Positions 25,964-35,109 of a stretch of DNA of 64,000 nucleotides are shown piece by piece. Within the stretch, counting starts at the first letter, position 1; each line of letters starts with the position of its first letter. A program made the position numbers and the translations under genes. The stretch is from contig CAMIYC010000001.1 of the NCBI GenBank assembly GCA_946402905.1, forward strand, positions 62,001 through 126,000, in the 5' to 3' direction. A model generated the notes under the pieces. That model made no database searches. It was given only the letters and a program-made list of their open reading frames with translations, and was not told where the DNA came from. This stretch comes from an uncultured Prevotellaceae bacterium. Its GTDB lineage: Bacteria > Bacteroidota > Bacteroidia > Bacteroidales > Bacteroidaceae.

Positions 25964-28900
25964 ATGAAGAAGTACAGATTAGTGGACAATGTGCTTGGGT
26001 GGGTAGTTTTCCTGATAGCCGCTTTTGTCTATTGTTCCACAGTTGAACCGACAGCCAGTTTCTGGGACTGTCCTGAATTTATCACTACAGGTTATAAACT
26101 GGAAGTAGGCCATCCACCGGGGGCACCGTTTTTCATGCTGACGGCCAATCTGTTCTCCCAGTTTACGAGTGACCCTGGCAAAGTGGCCTTGATGGTCAAT
26201 ATCATGAATGCGCTGCTCAGTGCGGTATGTATCATGTTCCTGTTCTGGACGATCACGCACCTGACACGCAAGCTCATCTTGAAAGACTGGAGTGAACTGA
26301 GCACCCAAAAACTGATTGCCATTGAGGCATCAGGTTTAGTGGGCGCACTGATTTACACATTCAGCGACACATTCTGGTACAGTGCCGTCGAGGGTGAGGT
26401 GTATGCCTATTCTTCAGCATTCACGGCCGTGGTATTCTGGCTGATCCTGAAATGGGAGGACGACGCCGACAATCCCCACAGCGACCGTTGGCTGGTGCTC
26501 ATCGCCTACATGACCGGTCTGTCTATCGGTGTACACCTGCTCAACCTGCTGTGTATCCCCGCCATCGTATTGGTGTTCTACTACCGCAAATTTCCCAATG
26601 CCGACCTCAAAGGTTCTATCATTGCCCTGCTCATCTCCTTTGTAATCGTGGCAGGTGTGCTTTATGGTGTTGTACCCGGTATCATCACCGTGGGAGGATG
26701 GTTTGAGCTGCTGTTTGTCAACGTGTTCAACTGTCCCTTCAACACGGGCCTTTATATCTACATGGTCGTGCTGGTGGCCGCTGTCATCTGGGCCATCTAC
26801 GAAAGTTACACCGATAAGAGTGTGGCACGCCAGAACATCTCCTTCGTGCTCGCCATCGCCCTGCTGGGTATCCCCTTCTACGGATATGGCATACAAGCCG
26901 CGATCATCGGTGCCGTGATCCTCGTCATCCTTTGGATAGCCCTTCGCATCAAGAACAAGAACGGGCAGTTGATCTCGGCCCGCATCAAGAATACCATCAT
27001 GCTCTGTATGCTGATGATTATGGTAGGCTATTCTACCTATGCCGTGATTATGATCCGCTCCGACGCCAACCCGCCGATGGACCAGAACTCGCCCGAAGAC
27101 ATCTTCACCCTGGGCAACTACCTGAGCCGTGACCAATATGGATACCGTCCGTTGTTCTATGGTCAGGCCTACAACTCGGAGTATGCCGCCGACGAGACCG
27201 GCTATGTGAAGATGACCAAGAACGCGCCCATCTACCAGCGTCGTGAGAAAGCCAGTGCCGACGAGCCCGACCGCTACTTCATCGTAGACTGGAAGCAGCA
27301 GCCCCAGTACGTGCAGAACATGTTCTTCCCGCGCATGTATTCGAGTGCCCATGCGAGTGCCTATGAAAGCATCATCGACGTGAAGGGCAAATATGAACCT
27401 TCGGCCTATGGCCAGCAGGATGTGAAGATGCCGACGATGATGGACAATCTGAAATTCTTCCTGGCCTATCAGTGCAATTTCATGTACTGGCGCTACTTCA
27501 TGTGGAATTTCGCCGGCCGTCAGAACGACCTGCAGGGCAACGGCGAGAAGGAGCACGGCAACTGGATCACCGGCATCCCCTTTGTCGACAACCATATTCT
27601 CGGTCTTGGCGACCAGAACCTACTGCCTGACGACCTGAAGTCAAACAAAGGTCACAACGTGTTCTATTGCCTCCCCCTCCTGCTGGGTATATTAGGCTTT
27701 TTCTGGCAGGCCTTCCGGGGGCAGCGAGGCATCCGCCAGTTCTGGGTGGTATTCTTCCTTTTCTTCATGACAGGACTTGCTATTGTGGTATACCTCAACC
27801 AGACCCCCCAGCAGCCCCGTGAGCGCGACTACGCTTATGCCGGTTCGTTCTATGCCTTTGCCATCTGGTGTGGCCTCGGTGTGGCTGCCATTATCGACTG
27901 GCTGAAGAAACTGGGCATGAAGGGCACCATCGTGACGGCCATTGCCTCACTGGCATGCCTGCTTGTGCCTGTACAGATGGCATCTCAGACCTGGGACGAC
28001 CACGACCGCAGCGACCGCTACACCTGCCGCGACTTCGGCCAGAACTACCTGATGTCGCTTCAGGACGAAGGCGACCCGATCATCTTCACCAATGGTGACA
28101 ACGACACCTTCCCCTTGTGGTATAATCAGGAGACCGAGGGTGTGCGCACCGATGCCCGTGTGTGCAACCTGAGTTATCTCCAGACCGACTGGTATATCGA
28201 CCAGATGCGCCGTCCGGCCTACGACTCGCCGAGCGTGCCGATCACCTGGCCGCGTCTCGACTACTGCAGCGGCACCAATGACATCGTGGCCATCCGCCCT
28301 GAATTGAAAGAAGTGATACGCCAACTCTACGAGGAGTATCCCGAAGAGGCCCGTCAAGCCCTTGGCGACAACCCATTCGAACTGCAGAATGTATTCAAGA
28401 TATGGGTGCGCAATGACATGAACGAGCAACAGCGCAACGTGGTGAATACGGTGCTCAATTTCGCTGGTATTTCCGACGGAGGCACCCATGTCATCCCCAC
28501 CGACACCCTCTATATGTCCATAGACCAGAAAGCCGTGCGTGAGAGCGGCATGAAACTGCTGTCGGACACCATCCCCGAGAAGATGGCCCTCTCGCTGTCA
28601 GGACGTCGTTCGCTGGGCAAGGGTGACTTGATGATGCTTGAGATGCTGAGCCAGTGCAACTGGAAGCGTCCGCTCTATGTGGCCATCACCGTAGGCTCGG
28701 AGAATTTCATCAACCTGGGTGACAACTTCGTGCAAGAAGGTCTTGCCAACCGCATCACACCTTTCTACACCAAGAGCGACCCAGCACTCCAGTTTGATGC
28801 CGACAAGACCTACGACCGCATGATGAACAAGTTTAAGTTCGGCGGTCTGAGCAAGCCAGGACTTTATCTTGACCAGACCGTGCTTCGCATGTGTGACACC

Positions 28901-29323
28901 CATCGCCGCCTGTTTGCCCAGTTGGCTGTGGCCCTTGTGGAAGAAGGCAAGAAAGACCAGGCCACCAAGGCACTTGCCAAGATGGAGAAAGAGATACCAG
29001 AGTATAATGTGCCCATGACCTACATGAGCGGCGGCGGTGACCTGATCAAGGCATACGGTGCCCTGGGCAACAAGAAGCGCGCCACGGAGATAGCCGACAA
29101 GCTGTGGAAGAACTCCACCCAATATCTCAACTGGTATATCTCTCAGGGTGTCAGCTATCTGGCTGCCTCCCACTACGACACTCAGACCCATATATACATC
29201 ATGTCCAACCTGCTGAATCTGATGGATGAGGTAGACTCCTCCTGGGCTGAGAAGCACTCGGCGATGTTTGACACGTTGCTCAACACATTTGAGTCAAACG
29301 GTGGTCAGCTTCGCTGGCAATAA
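25964..29323 (+). CDS. DUF2723 / GT117-type membrane glycosyltransferase with TPR-like C-terminus
   Basis: 1119 residues from MKKYRLVDN. The N-terminal half (residues about 1-300) has many membrane segments and the DUF2723 signature near the start (VEPTASFWDCPEFITTGYKL, EVGHPPGAP), now placed in glycosyltransferase family 117, related to the TMEM260 protein O-mannosyltransferases. A second membrane set follows at about residues 565-690. The soluble C-terminal part is helical and repeat-like (ALVEEGKKDQATKALAKMEK). In Bacteroidota such proteins are thought to glycosylate exported proteins or lipids at the periplasmic face. A polysaccharide deacetylase gene follows after a hairpin. Confidence 0.85.
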   Translation: MKKYRLVDNVLGWVVFLIAAFVYCSTVEPTASFWDCPEFITTGYKLEVGHPPGAPFFMLTANLFSQFTSDPGKVALMVNIMNALLSAVCIMFLFWTITHLTRKLILKDWSELSTQKLIAIEASGLVGALIYTFSDTFWYSAVEGEVYAYSSAFTAVVFWLILKWEDDADNPHSDRWLVLIAYMTGLSIGVHLLNLLCIPAIVLVFYYRKFPNADLKGSIIALLISFVIVAGVLYGVVPGIITVGGWFELLFVNVFNCPFNTGLYIYMVVLVAAVIWAIYESYTDKSVARQNISFVLAIALLGIPFYGYGIQAAIIGAVILVILWIALRIKNKNGQLISARIKNTIMLCMLMIMVGYSTYAVIMIRSDANPPMDQNSPEDIFTLGNYLSRDQYGYRPLFYGQAYNSEYAADETGYVKMTKNAPIYQRREKASADEPDRYFIVDWKQQPQYVQNMFFPRMYSSAHASAYESIIDVKGKYEPSAYGQQDVKMPTMMDNLKFFLAYQCNFMYWRYFMWNFAGRQNDLQGNGEKEHGNWITGIPFVDNHILGLGDQNLLPDDLKSNKGHNVFYCLPLLLGILGFFWQAFRGQRGIRQFWVVFFLFFMTGLAIVVYLNQTPQQPRERDYAYAGSFYAFAIWCGLGVAAIIDWLKKLGMKGTIVTAIASLACLLVPVQMASQTWDDHDRSDRYTCRDFGQNYLMSLQDEGDPIIFTNGDNDTFPLWYNQETEGVRTDARVCNLSYLQTDWYIDQMRRPAYDSPSVPITWPRLDYCSGTNDIVAIRPELKEVIRQLYEEYPEEARQALGDNPFELQNVFKIWVRNDMNEQQRNVVNTVLNFAGISDGGTHVIPTDTLYMSIDQKAVRESGMKLLSDTIPEKMALSLSGRRSLGKGDLMMLEMLSQCNWKRPLYVAITVGSENFINLGDNFVQEGLANRITPFYTKSDPALQFDADKTYDRMMNKFKFGGLSKPGLYLDQTVLRMCDTHRRLFAQLAVALVEEGKKDQATKALAKMEKEIPEYNVPMTYMSGGGDLIKAYGALGNKKRATEIADKLWKNSTQYLNWYISQGVSYLAASHYDTQTHIYIMSNLLNLMDEVDSSWAEKHSAMFDTLLNTFESNGGQLRWQ

Positions 29324-29330
29324 TCCCCTC

Positions 29331-29373
29331 AGGCGTCTGCTCCGCACATACTGTGACTGTGGAGCAGACGCCT
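29331..29373 (+). terminator. Hairpin between DUF2723 and deacetylase genes
   Basis: A perfect 13-bp stem (AGGCGTCTGCTCC with GGAGCAGACGCCT) with a 17-base loop, followed by CTTATTA. It lies 8 bases after the DUF2723 stop and 15 bases before the next ATG, so it may be a partial terminator that lowers expression of the deacetylase. Confidence 0.6.
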
Positions 29374-29388
29374 CTTATTACCACCATT

Positions 29389-30000
29389 ATGATCATCGAG
29401 CAACCCTCCTTCTGGCTTCGCTGGCTATTCCCAAGAGCCACCTGGCGTATGGACAAGAACGACCATTCGGTTTATCTGACGTTTGACGACGGACCGATAC
29501 CAGAAGCCACCCCATTTATCCTGAAGACGCTTCGTGACTTTGACGCCAAAGCCACTTTTTTTCTTGTGGGCGACAATGTGAGGAAGCACCCCGAGCTTTT
29601 TCAGCAGATCAAGGCCGATGGTCATCAAGTGGGCAATCACACTTACAATCACCTGGGTGGTCTCAAGCATTTCACGAAGACCTATATCGACAACGCCCAA
29701 AAGGCCAACGAGTTGATCAACAGTCACCTGTTTCGTCCTCCTCATGGCTGGATGCGCTATGGGGAGTATATCTGGCTGGGGCTTAAATACCGCATCGTGA
29801 TGTGGGATCTGGTGACACGCGACTACTCAAAATGGATGACCGCGGAAGACGTAGTGAACAACGTGAAACGCTATGCCCGCAATGGGTCCATCATCACATT
29901 CCACGACTCTCTAAAGAGTATAGACAAGCTCTATACCGCACTGCCCCAGTCGCTGGCATGGCTTCGCGACCAGGGCTATGAGTTCAAGGTGTTTGAGTAG
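29389..30000 (+). CDS. Polysaccharide deacetylase (NodB homology domain)
   Basis: 203 residues from MIIEQPSFW; the longer frame would start inside the upstream hairpin. The NodB motifs are in order: VYLTFDDGP (metal and base aspartates), HQVGNHTYNH (metal histidines), FRPPHGWM, and a C-terminal HDS (GSIITFHDSLKS). The family removes N- or O-acetyl groups from peptidoglycan, chitin-like or exopolysaccharide substrates. No signal peptide is clear; a short amphipathic start (WLRWLFPR) may associate with the membrane. Its last codons are the beginning of a tandem duplication that continues into the intergenic region. Confidence 0.88.
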   Translation: MIIEQPSFWLRWLFPRATWRMDKNDHSVYLTFDDGPIPEATPFILKTLRDFDAKATFFLVGDNVRKHPELFQQIKADGHQVGNHTYNHLGGLKHFTKTYIDNAQKANELINSHLFRPPHGWMRYGEYIWLGLKYRIVMWDLVTRDYSKWMTAEDVVNNVKRYARNGSIITFHDSLKSIDKLYTALPQSLAWLRDQGYEFKVFE

Positions 30001-30041
30001 TGAGGAGGGGGTGACACACTCCCCCTAACCCCCTCTAACTT

Positions 30042-30172
30042 GAGGCTGCTGAAAAAGTCCTGTTTCTATCAAAAGTGGCCTCTGAGATTTCAATTTTTGA
30101 CTATGCTCCAAGATAGGGGTACGAATAATCGAGATATGAAAAATTGGATTAACCTACTTTTTCAGCAGCCCC
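30042..30172. mobile_element. MITE-like element, 131 bp, with 17-bp terminal inverted repeats
   Basis: The left end GAGGCTGCTGAAAAAGT and the right end (the complement of ACTTTTTCAGCAGCCCC) match at 16 of 17 positions. The direct repeat AACTT flanks it at 30037-30041 and 30173-30177, a 5-bp target duplication. The intact site in copy 2 of the tandem repeat shows what it looked like before insertion. It codes for nothing, so it would need a transposase in trans. Confidence 0.82.
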
Positions 30173-30236
30173 AACTTAGAGGGGGAATTGATTACCACAA
30201 GTGTTTGAGGAGAGAGGGGTTGACACACTCCCCCTA

Positions 30237-30257
30237 CCCCCTCTAACTTAGAGGGGG
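30237..30257. repeat. 21-base palindrome, uninterrupted target-site copy
   Basis: Ten bases on each side of a central C are perfectly complementary. The same palindrome in the upstream copy is where the MITE-like element is inserted. It could act as a terminator for the deacetylase gene or for the opposing GH20 gene. Confidence 0.7.
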
Positions 30258-30317
30258 AATTGATTACCACAGCAAATGGAAGATGGGGATCAGGGGCAGG
30301 GGGAAGGTCATCCATAT

Positions 30318-31937
30318 TCATTTGTTTCGAAAAGCGGCTTTGCTATACTTCCATCCGTATTTTTGATAGAAAGGCAGCAGCCTTTTCTGCCTGATCACAT
30401 ACTGCTCATAATTTTTCTTCTCAGGAGCCACCCACTGCAATTCAGCCAAGGCGCCCATCCGTGGCAGTATCTGATATTCCAGCAATTCCTTATCAGCGAT
30501 ATATTCCGTCCAGAGATTGGCCTGAACGCCGATGATATGCTCACGTGCTTTGGCAGACAACGTATCGGGAGCCGGTTCGAGCGAATATACCTTGTCAAGG
30601 GGCACATATCCACCGATGAGCAATGGTTTGGTCCACTCCGTCTCTGGCACCTGATAATAATCGAAATAGCAATACGACGTCGGCGCCATGATGACATCGT
30701 GACCTCTCTCTGAGGCGGCCAGGCCTCCCTCTTGTCCTCTCCAACTCATGATGGTAGTCGACTCATTGACGTCGCAGTCGAGCAATTCGTCCCATCCAAT
30801 GGCTTTATGTCCATGCTCATTGAGGTATTTCTCCACCCTCTTCATGAAGTAGCCCTGAAGTCTGTCTTCGGCCGAATGCCGCTCGTCTGACTTCAGCCCG
30901 AGTTGCTGTATGCGCTTCTGGCACAGTTCGCATGCCTTCCATCGAGTACGTGGAGCCTCATCGCCTCCGATATGTATATATTCAGAGGGGAAAATCTCCA
31001 TGATTTCATCGAGCACCCCCTCGACGAACTGGAAGGTGCGCTCTTTTCCAGCGCAGAGTATATCGTCGAAAACGCCCCAGTTGGCCTCCACCTCATAAGG
31101 TCCGCCAGTACATCCCAGTTCAGGGTATGCTGTCAGTGCGGCCTCCATGTGTCCGGGCATGTCAACCTCTGGTATGATCGTAATATATCGCTGGCGTGCA
31201 TACTCGACGATATCCTTCAGTTGTGCCTTGGTGAAGAATCCACCGTACCGGTCATGGTTGTAAAGTCCCGTGTTACGCCCTATGACGGTGCGGTTGCGGT
31301 ATGCGCCTACCTCTGTCAGTTTGGGATACCGGTCGATCTGGACGCGCCATCCCTGGTCGTCGGTGAGGTGGAAGTGGAAGATATTCATATTATGCAACGC
31401 CATGCGGTCGATGTACTCCTTGACGACGCTGACATCAAAGAAGTGGCGACTCACGTCAAGGTGCATCCCCCGATAGGCAAAGCGTGGCGAGTCGTTGATA
31501 ACGACGGCCGGCACTACGACATTTTCGGCATACTCGGCGGGCAGTGCCTTCCGCAAAGTCTGAATCCCATAGAAAACACCCTTGGGGGTGGCACCCTCTA
31601 TACAGAGAGAATTCTGAGACGCTGTGATTCGATAGCCCTCCTCGGCTGTCATTTTCTGGTTAATGGCGATGGAGATGGCTTTTCCCTTAGACTTTCCCTT
31701 CACTACGGGCAGACGTTTCTGCAAGACAGGAGTGAGGTATTCTGCCAGGAAATCCGCATTGCGGTGCATGTCTTCGTCGCCTGTGTAAGCGATGCACTCC
31801 ACCTGGGCCAAAGAGAACGGATTGCCCTTTTGCAAGACACATTCCCGGGGCATCGGCACGACGTTGAAATCGGCTTTTGTCTGCGCAGTAAGAGTCAAAG
31901 GCAGAAAGAAGAAGAGGATGAGTGATAATTTTTTCAT
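30318..31937 (-). CDS. GH20 beta-N-acetylhexosaminidase
   Basis: 539 residues with a signal peptide ending at LTAQ. An N-terminal GH20b-like domain (residues about 25-140) precedes the catalytic barrel. Family marks are MALHNMNIFHFHLTDDQGWR and the catalytic pair in HIGGDEAPRTRW (D326, E327). The latter supports substrate-assisted removal of terminal GlcNAc or GalNAc from glycans in the periplasm or at the surface. It is the last gene after queH on the minus strand, 27 bases away, so the two may be co-transcribed though they have no shared role. The MITE and tandem duplication lie just downstream. Confidence 0.94.
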   Translation of the reverse strand: MKKLSLILFFFLPLTLTAQTKADFNVVPMPRECVLQKGNPFSLAQVECIAYTGDEDMHRNADFLAEYLTPVLQKRLPVVKGKSKGKAISIAINQKMTAEEGYRITASQNSLCIEGATPKGVFYGIQTLRKALPAEYAENVVVPAVVINDSPRFAYRGMHLDVSRHFFDVSVVKEYIDRMALHNMNIFHFHLTDDQGWRVQIDRYPKLTEVGAYRNRTVIGRNTGLYNHDRYGGFFTKAQLKDIVEYARQRYITIIPEVDMPGHMEAALTAYPELGCTGGPYEVEANWGVFDDILCAGKERTFQFVEGVLDEIMEIFPSEYIHIGGDEAPRTRWKACELCQKRIQQLGLKSDERHSAEDRLQGYFMKRVEKYLNEHGHKAIGWDELLDCDVNESTTIMSWRGQEGGLAASERGHDVIMAPTSYCYFDYYQVPETEWTKPLLIGGYVPLDKVYSLEPAPDTLSAKAREHIIGVQANLWTEYIADKELLEYQILPRMGALAELQWVAPEKKNYEQYVIRQKRLLPFYQKYGWKYSKAAFRNK

Positions 31938-31964
31938 AGAAGGTATTTTTTGAGGTTAAAGGGA

Positions 31965-32567
31965 TCAATCTGCAGTGATGATGTCATGAGGCTGACGGAT
32001 GCTATACTCACATCCACAGTATTGCTGATTGTAAAAAGCATACTCTTTGAGGAGCTGGTTGCGCCTTTCGTAAAGGCCACCTTTGCGCCAGTTTTGAGCC
32101 CAGAATTTGGTGCCGGGCACGATGGTTTCAGCGCGTTGTCCAGCCTGTAGTATCTGGTCAAGACTTTTCCATCTTGAGGAAGCCAGCGTCGTGGCAAAGA
32201 AGCAAAGATCCAACTGTTTAGCTTTCTCTGCGGCCTTGACAAGCCTCATGGTAAAGCATTTCAGACATCTTGCACCGCGCTCAGGCTCCTGTTCCAGTCC
32301 GCACATCAGGCCACGCCACGATTCATGGTCGTAATCGCCGTCTATCCACTGTACCCCCAGGCTTTCGGCATGTCTTTTGCTTTCCATCTTCCGTATCTCA
32401 TATTCCTGAAGAGGGAAGATATTGGGATTGAAATAGAAAATGACAGGAGTCACCCCATGCTGCATCATCCACTCGACGATAGCAGAAGAACAAGGAGCGC
32501 AGCAAGCATGCAAGAGCACCTTGTCCGCCCCCTCTGGGATGATGATGGGGTCTGTTCGTTTTTTCAT
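31965..32567 (-). CDS. queH: Epoxyqueuosine reductase QueH
   Basis: 200 residues from MKKRTDP; the ATG shares an ATGA with the stop of the upstream acetyltransferase gene. The cysteine pattern is that of QueH: LLHACCAPCSS (C22, C23), later RGARCLKCFTMRL (CxxC) and QQYCGCEYS (CxC). These ligate an iron-sulfur cluster and a second metal site. It carries out the last step of queuosine formation on tRNA, the reduction of epoxyqueuosine, and replaces the B12-dependent QueG. The translational coupling with an acetyltransferase has no obvious reason. Confidence 0.92.
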   Translation of the reverse strand: MKKRTDPIIIPEGADKVLLHACCAPCSSAIVEWMMQHGVTPVIFYFNPNIFPLQEYEIRKMESKRHAESLGVQWIDGDYDHESWRGLMCGLEQEPERGARCLKCFTMRLVKAAEKAKQLDLCFFATTLASSRWKSLDQILQAGQRAETIVPGTKFWAQNWRKGGLYERRNQLLKEYAFYNQQYCGCEYSIRQPHDIITAD

Positions 32568-33706
32568 TTGATCTCCCGGCAATAACAACGATGACGACGA
32601 TGCTGTTCAGACTCCAGGTATTGCCAATGGCTGAGCACCGCCTTGTTGGTTTCCATCTGCGGCATGGCCTCGGCCCAGTGGTATCCATCATCCCTGAATC
32701 TCTGTATGAGATCATTGAAGATCAGAGCGTTGGCACCCTTTGTGCGATATTCTGGCAGCACACCGATCAGCAACAAGTCGACGGTATCCGTGCGATGGAA
32801 TTTAAGTATTTTCAGCAGATGCCACCATCCGAAAGGCAACAGTCTGCCGTCACGGGTTTTTCTCAGAGCCTTGGAAAATGAGGGGAACGAGATGCCGAAT
32901 CCCACCATCTTGTCATGATCATTTCCATCCAAGATGGCGGTGATCAGGTTGAGGTCGGCCTTCTCTATATAGTCGCTCACCAACTTATCGATTTGTTTCT
33001 CGGAGAGCTGAGAGAAGCCATAGAGGTCATTATATGTGGCATTGAGTATTCTGAACACCTCACGTCCCATGCCCCTGTGCAGCAGTTCGTCGCGGGTGAA
33101 CTTATGCACGTGCAGATGATATCGCTGCTCCACCATCTCGGCGATGCGTGCGAATTTTTCAGGTGTTTTCTCTGGCACCTTCACTCTGAACTCCACATAG
33201 TCATTGTCTTTGCGGAAGCCCCCCATGTCTTCGATATGTTGTGGATAATACGGGTAGTTGTAGTTGATATACATGGTGGAGAGACGATCAAAGCCCTCGA
33301 CAAGCATCCCCTCACGATCCATGTCTGTGAATCCGAAAGGGCCGCCGATTTCATTCATACCCCTCTCTTTACCCCACTGTTCTACCTGCCGTATCAGAGC
33401 CTGGGACACCTCTCTGTCATCGATGAAATCAAGCCATCCAAACCTCACGAGTTTTCTGTTCCATCGCTCATTGGCCTTGCGGTTGATCATGGCAGCCACT
33501 CTCCCGACGATTTTCCCGTCTTTGTATGCGAGGAAATAGTCGGCCTCACAAACCTCAAAAGCCGGGTTCTGCTTTTTGTCGAGCGTAGCCACCTCGTCGA
33601 AATAGAGGAATGGGACTGCGTATGGGCAGTCCCTGTATAAGTCATAATAGAACTGTATGAACTGTCTCAGAGATTTCTTATCTTCTACCTTTTTTATCTC
33701 TACCAT
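32564..33706 (-). CDS. GNAT-like acetyltransferase family protein
   Basis: 380 residues from the ATG at 33706; a GTG two codons upstream was not preferred. An N-terminal region (YYDLYRDCPYAVPFL, then YFLAYKDGKIVGRVAAMIN) is the acetyl-CoA-domain start seen in large YghO-type GNAT proteins, and a second part (LLIGVLPEYRTKGANALIF) carries a GNAT-like cofactor loop. The acceptor is unknown. It overlaps queH by 4 bases and follows glmM by 18 bases, so glmM, this gene, queH and perhaps GH20 form one transcription unit. Confidence 0.75.
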   Translation of the reverse strand: MVEIKKVEDKKSLRQFIQFYYDLYRDCPYAVPFLYFDEVATLDKKQNPAFEVCEADYFLAYKDGKIVGRVAAMINRKANERWNRKLVRFGWLDFIDDREVSQALIRQVEQWGKERGMNEIGGPFGFTDMDREGMLVEGFDRLSTMYINYNYPYYPQHIEDMGGFRKDNDYVEFRVKVPEKTPEKFARIAEMVEQRYHLHVHKFTRDELLHRGMGREVFRILNATYNDLYGFSQLSEKQIDKLVSDYIEKADLNLITAILDGNDHDKMVGFGISFPSFSKALRKTRDGRLLPFGWWHLLKILKFHRTDTVDLLLIGVLPEYRTKGANALIFNDLIQRFRDDGYHWAEAMPQMETNKAVLSHWQYLESEQHRRHRCYCREIK

Positions 33707-33724
33707 TCCCACGTTCTACGTTTA

Positions 33725-35107
33725 TTACTGCATATCGTAGACCACTTTCATCAGTGTCTTACCCAGTTCGTCGGCTTCCTCCAACGTAGCAGCCTCACTA
33801 TATACTCGTATGATCGGCTCAGTGTTTGACTTGCGCAGATGCACCCATTTGTCGGCGAAGTCAATTTTCACCCCGTCGATATCGTTGACCTGTTCGTCCT
33901 TGTACATCTCTTTCACTTTAGCCAGGATGGCGTCCACATCAGTAGACGGTGTGAGGTCGATACGGTTTTTGGCGATGCTGTATTCTGGCAGTTGTGCTCT
34001 CAGCTGGCTGACCTTGCAGCCTTTCTGTGCCAAAGAAGACAAGAACAAGGCGATACCGACCAAGGCATCACGCCCGTAATGGCTCTCCGGGTAGATGACC
34101 CCGCCATTTCCTTCACCTCCGATGACAGCCCCTGCTTCTTTCATTTTTGTGGTGACGTTGACCTCTCCGACTGCAGCTGCGCAATATTTTCCTCCATGTC
34201 GCTCGGTGACATCCCTCAAGGCCCTGGTGGAAGAAAGGTTGGACACGGTATTGCCTGGTGTGTGAGACAATACATAGTCGGCGACAGAGACAAGAGTATA
34301 CTCCTCTCCGAACATCTTTCCGTCTTCGCAAATAAAGGCGAGTCGGTCTACGTCCGGATCGACCACGATACCGAGGTCATACTTTCCTGTGCGCATCTCC
34401 TCCATGATGCCTCCGAGATTTTTCTCCAGCGGTTCAGGGTTGTGAGCGAAATCTCCGTCAGGCTCGCCGTTGAGTATTTTGTAGTCTACGCCGAGGCGTT
34501 GCAGGAGCTGTGGCAGGATGACACCGCCCACGCTATTGATGGCATCGACACAGACCCGGAATCCGGCATTGGCAATGGCTTGTGTATCGACGAGTTTGAG
34601 CCGCAGCACATCCTCAATATGCCGTTCGTTGAATGAATCGTCTTTCACATACTGCCCCAGATGGTCGACATCAGCGTAAGAGAAATCTTCCATGTCTGCG
34701 ATGGCGAGCACCTCGTTGCCATCGTCTTTGGTGAGGAATTCTCCCTCGCTGTTGAGCAGTTTGAGTGCGTTCCAATGCCTTGGATTATGGCTTGCCGTGA
34801 TAATTATTCCTCCCTCAGCTCCAGACATACGTACGGCCAGTTCAGTAGTAGGTGTAGTGGCCAGGCCGATGTCGACGACATCGTATCCCATGCCCATGAG
34901 GGTGCCACAGACGATGCTTCTCACCATCTCGCCAGAGATGCGTGCGTCGCGTCCTACAACGATTATGTTACTGTCGGCCTTGTTGCTCCGTCTGATAAAT
35001 GTAGCATAAGCCGATGTGAATTTTACGATATCCAAGGGATTGAGAGTATCGCCGGCCAGGCCGCCGATAGTACCTCTGATCCCAGAAATTGATTTTATTA
35101 AAGTCAT
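33725..35107 (-). CDS. glmM: Phosphoglucosamine mutase or related phosphohexomutase
   Basis: 460 residues. It interconverts glucosamine 6- and 1-phosphate on the way to UDP-GlcNAc. The N-terminus SISGIRGTIGG, the phosphoserine loop IITASHNPRHWNALK, the metal loop DPDVDRLAFICEDG and the sugar-binding GGEGNGGVIYPE and KSNTEPIIRVYSE motifs are all visible. The choice of glmM over a phosphomannomutase rests on the length and overall pattern and is fairly secure. It starts 2 bases after the stop of the DUF4827 lipoprotein gene, so the two are coupled and share the repeat-borne promoter upstream. Confidence 0.88.
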   Translation of the reverse strand: MTLIKSISGIRGTIGGLAGDTLNPLDIVKFTSAYATFIRRSNKADSNIIVVGRDARISGEMVRSIVCGTLMGMGYDVVDIGLATTPTTELAVRMSGAEGGIIITASHNPRHWNALKLLNSEGEFLTKDDGNEVLAIADMEDFSYADVDHLGQYVKDDSFNERHIEDVLRLKLVDTQAIANAGFRVCVDAINSVGGVILPQLLQRLGVDYKILNGEPDGDFAHNPEPLEKNLGGIMEEMRTGKYDLGIVVDPDVDRLAFICEDGKMFGEEYTLVSVADYVLSHTPGNTVSNLSSTRALRDVTERHGGKYCAAAVGEVNVTTKMKEAGAVIGGEGNGGVIYPESHYGRDALVGIALFLSSLAQKGCKVSQLRAQLPEYSIAKNRIDLTPSTDVDAILAKVKEMYKDEQVNDIDGVKIDFADKWVHLRKSNTEPIIRVYSEAATLEEADELGKTLMKVVYDMQ

Positions 35108-35109
35108 GA

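Larger units (their letters stand above)
29989..30271. repeat. Tandem duplication of about 75 bp, first copy split by an inserted element
   Basis: Copy 1 starts in the last codons of the deacetylase gene (GTGTTTGAG at 29989) and runs to 30200, but it is interrupted by the 131-bp element at 30042-30172. Copy 2 (30201-30271) is uninterrupted and holds the perfect palindrome CCCCCTCTAACTTAGAGGGG plus G at 30237-30257. Both copies share ACACACTCCCCCTA and GGGGGAATTGATTACCACA. Confidence 0.85.

Noticed and set aside
26414..27595. 393-codon open frame opposite the DUF2723 gene
   Set aside because: Antisense shadow; His- and Val-rich translation that mirrors codons of the membrane protein on the other strand.
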